NCBI GenBank assembly: GCA_963835555.1
Contig: CAWIGC010000006.1
Span: 4,768-68,767, forward strand
Direction: 5' to 3'
DNA length: 64,000 bases
From: Sulfopaludibacter sp963835555
Lineage (GTDB): Bacteria; Acidobacteriota; Terriglobia; Bryobacterales; Bryobacteraceae
Positions 63,554 through 64,000 of this stretch are shown here, in pieces; positions within the stretch are counted from its first letter, which is position 1; every line of letters begins with the position of its first letter. A program made the translations under genes and the position numbers. The notes under the pieces were generated by a model. The model was not told where the DNA came from. It saw only the letters and a list, made by a program, of their open reading frames with translations, and made no database searches.

Positions 63554-64000
63554 ATGGCATCTACCATGCTTTCTGTGACTGAACCTGCGGGCGCGCAGAC
63601 AGATGCGCGTGCGGGCAAGTATCTGACATTTCATTTGGCCAACGAGGAATTCGGAATTCGCGTACTGAAAGTCCGCGAAATTATGGGCTTGCAGGAGATT
63701 ACCGCTGTTCCGCAAACGCCTTGCCATATCAAAGGCGTAATCAACCTGCGAGGCAAGGTGGTTCCTGTGATCGATCTGCGTCTCAAGTTCGGCCTTCCGG
63801 CCGCTGAGTACACCCAGCGTACCTGCATTATCGTGACCCAGGTACAGGGCGAATCGTCGGCCGTATTGATGGGAGTCGTTGTCGACGGAGTTTCGGAAGT
63901 GCTCAATCTGACGGGTCCCGAAATTGAAGATACACCCGATTTCGGCGAAGACATTGCCGGCCGCTACCTGCTGGGAATGGCCAAGGTAAAGGGTAAGGTA
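63554..64000 (+). CDS. cheW: Chemotaxis coupling protein CheW, 3' end outside window
   Basis: The 149 visible residues form a CheW SH3-like scaffold: YLTFHLANEEFGIRVLKVRE, IMGLQEITAVPQTPCHIKGV, INLRGKVVPVIDLRLKFGLP and VVVDGVSEVLNLTGPEIEDT. CheW links receptors to CheA. CTGGAG at 63541-63546 precedes the ATG. It follows cheX after 20 bases, so cheY-cheX-cheW form an operon that continues past the window edge. Confidence 0.92.
   Translation, partial: MASTMLSVTEPAGAQTDARAGKYLTFHLANEEFGIRVLKVREIMGLQEITAVPQTPCHIKGVINLRGKVVPVIDLRLKFGLPAAEYTQRTCIIVTQVQGESSAVLMGVVVDGVSEVLNLTGPEIEDTPDFGEDIAGRYLLGMAKVKGKV

Noticed and set aside
1..64000. CRISPR arrays, rRNA and tRNA genes
   Set aside because: No regularly spaced repeats and no recognisable rRNA or tRNA segments were seen by eye; a short tRNA could be missed without a search.

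Overview
This GC-rich window most likely comes from an acidobacterium of the Solibacter/Bryobacter type. That is inferred from content: a giant TonB-dependent receptor with a carboxypeptidase-like N-terminal domain, an ADOP-type MacB/FtsX permease, DUF4214, DUF4129/DUF4350/MoxR, DUF4159, ThuA and PQQ-dehydrogenase genes, and a FliM/CheY/CheX/CheW group. No rRNA, tRNA or CRISPR array was seen.

Layout. 0-11 kb: the tail of an M24 peptidase and a truncated second copy; an Oar-like receptor with a LacI-type operator upstream and a terminator downstream; a frameshifted Tat-exported protein; a decayed Na+/H+ antiporter; an ADOP permease; and a LacI regulator with its own operator. 10.7-16.7 kb: a tightly overlapped membrane-protein operon ending in a MoxR ATPase. 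16.7-23.2 kb: a thioester alpha-2-macroglobulin and a DUF2264 protein, both interrupted by many frameshifts. 23-33 kb: a DUF4214 protein, a DUF4159 protein, an amino-acid permease, an aminotransferase/TPR/flavoprotein/YceI operon, tadA and purH. 33-39 kb: ThuA plus PQQ dehydrogenase, divergent from a cytochrome c/helix-hairpin-helix fusion, then DUF3047 and an aminotransferase. 39-43.6 kb: accessory zone with two transposase relics, a PIN toxin-antitoxin pair and a HEAT-repeat protein.

43.7-49.4 kb is the most interesting part. An Nramp-like transporter lacking the canonical metal-binding motifs is paired with a soluble PRC/MgtE_N/CBS protein (a probable split Mg2+ transport system). It diverges from a ten-heme cytochrome plus outer-membrane barrel that together look like an MtrAB/PioAB-type electron conduit.

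49.4-64 kb: DUF169, a response regulator, tandem membrane proteins with a CxxC...CxxC tail, mscL, an aminotransferase, a flavin disulfide reductase, a sugar isomerase-like protein, a SpoIIE-type phosphatase with a small ATPase, a YfgM-like protein, a dNTPase, and fliM divergent from cheY-cheX-cheW with sigma28-like promoters on both sides.

At least six genes carry single-base frameshifts, including purH. Some of these are probably assembly indels, so the broken genes should be checked against reads before being called pseudogenes.
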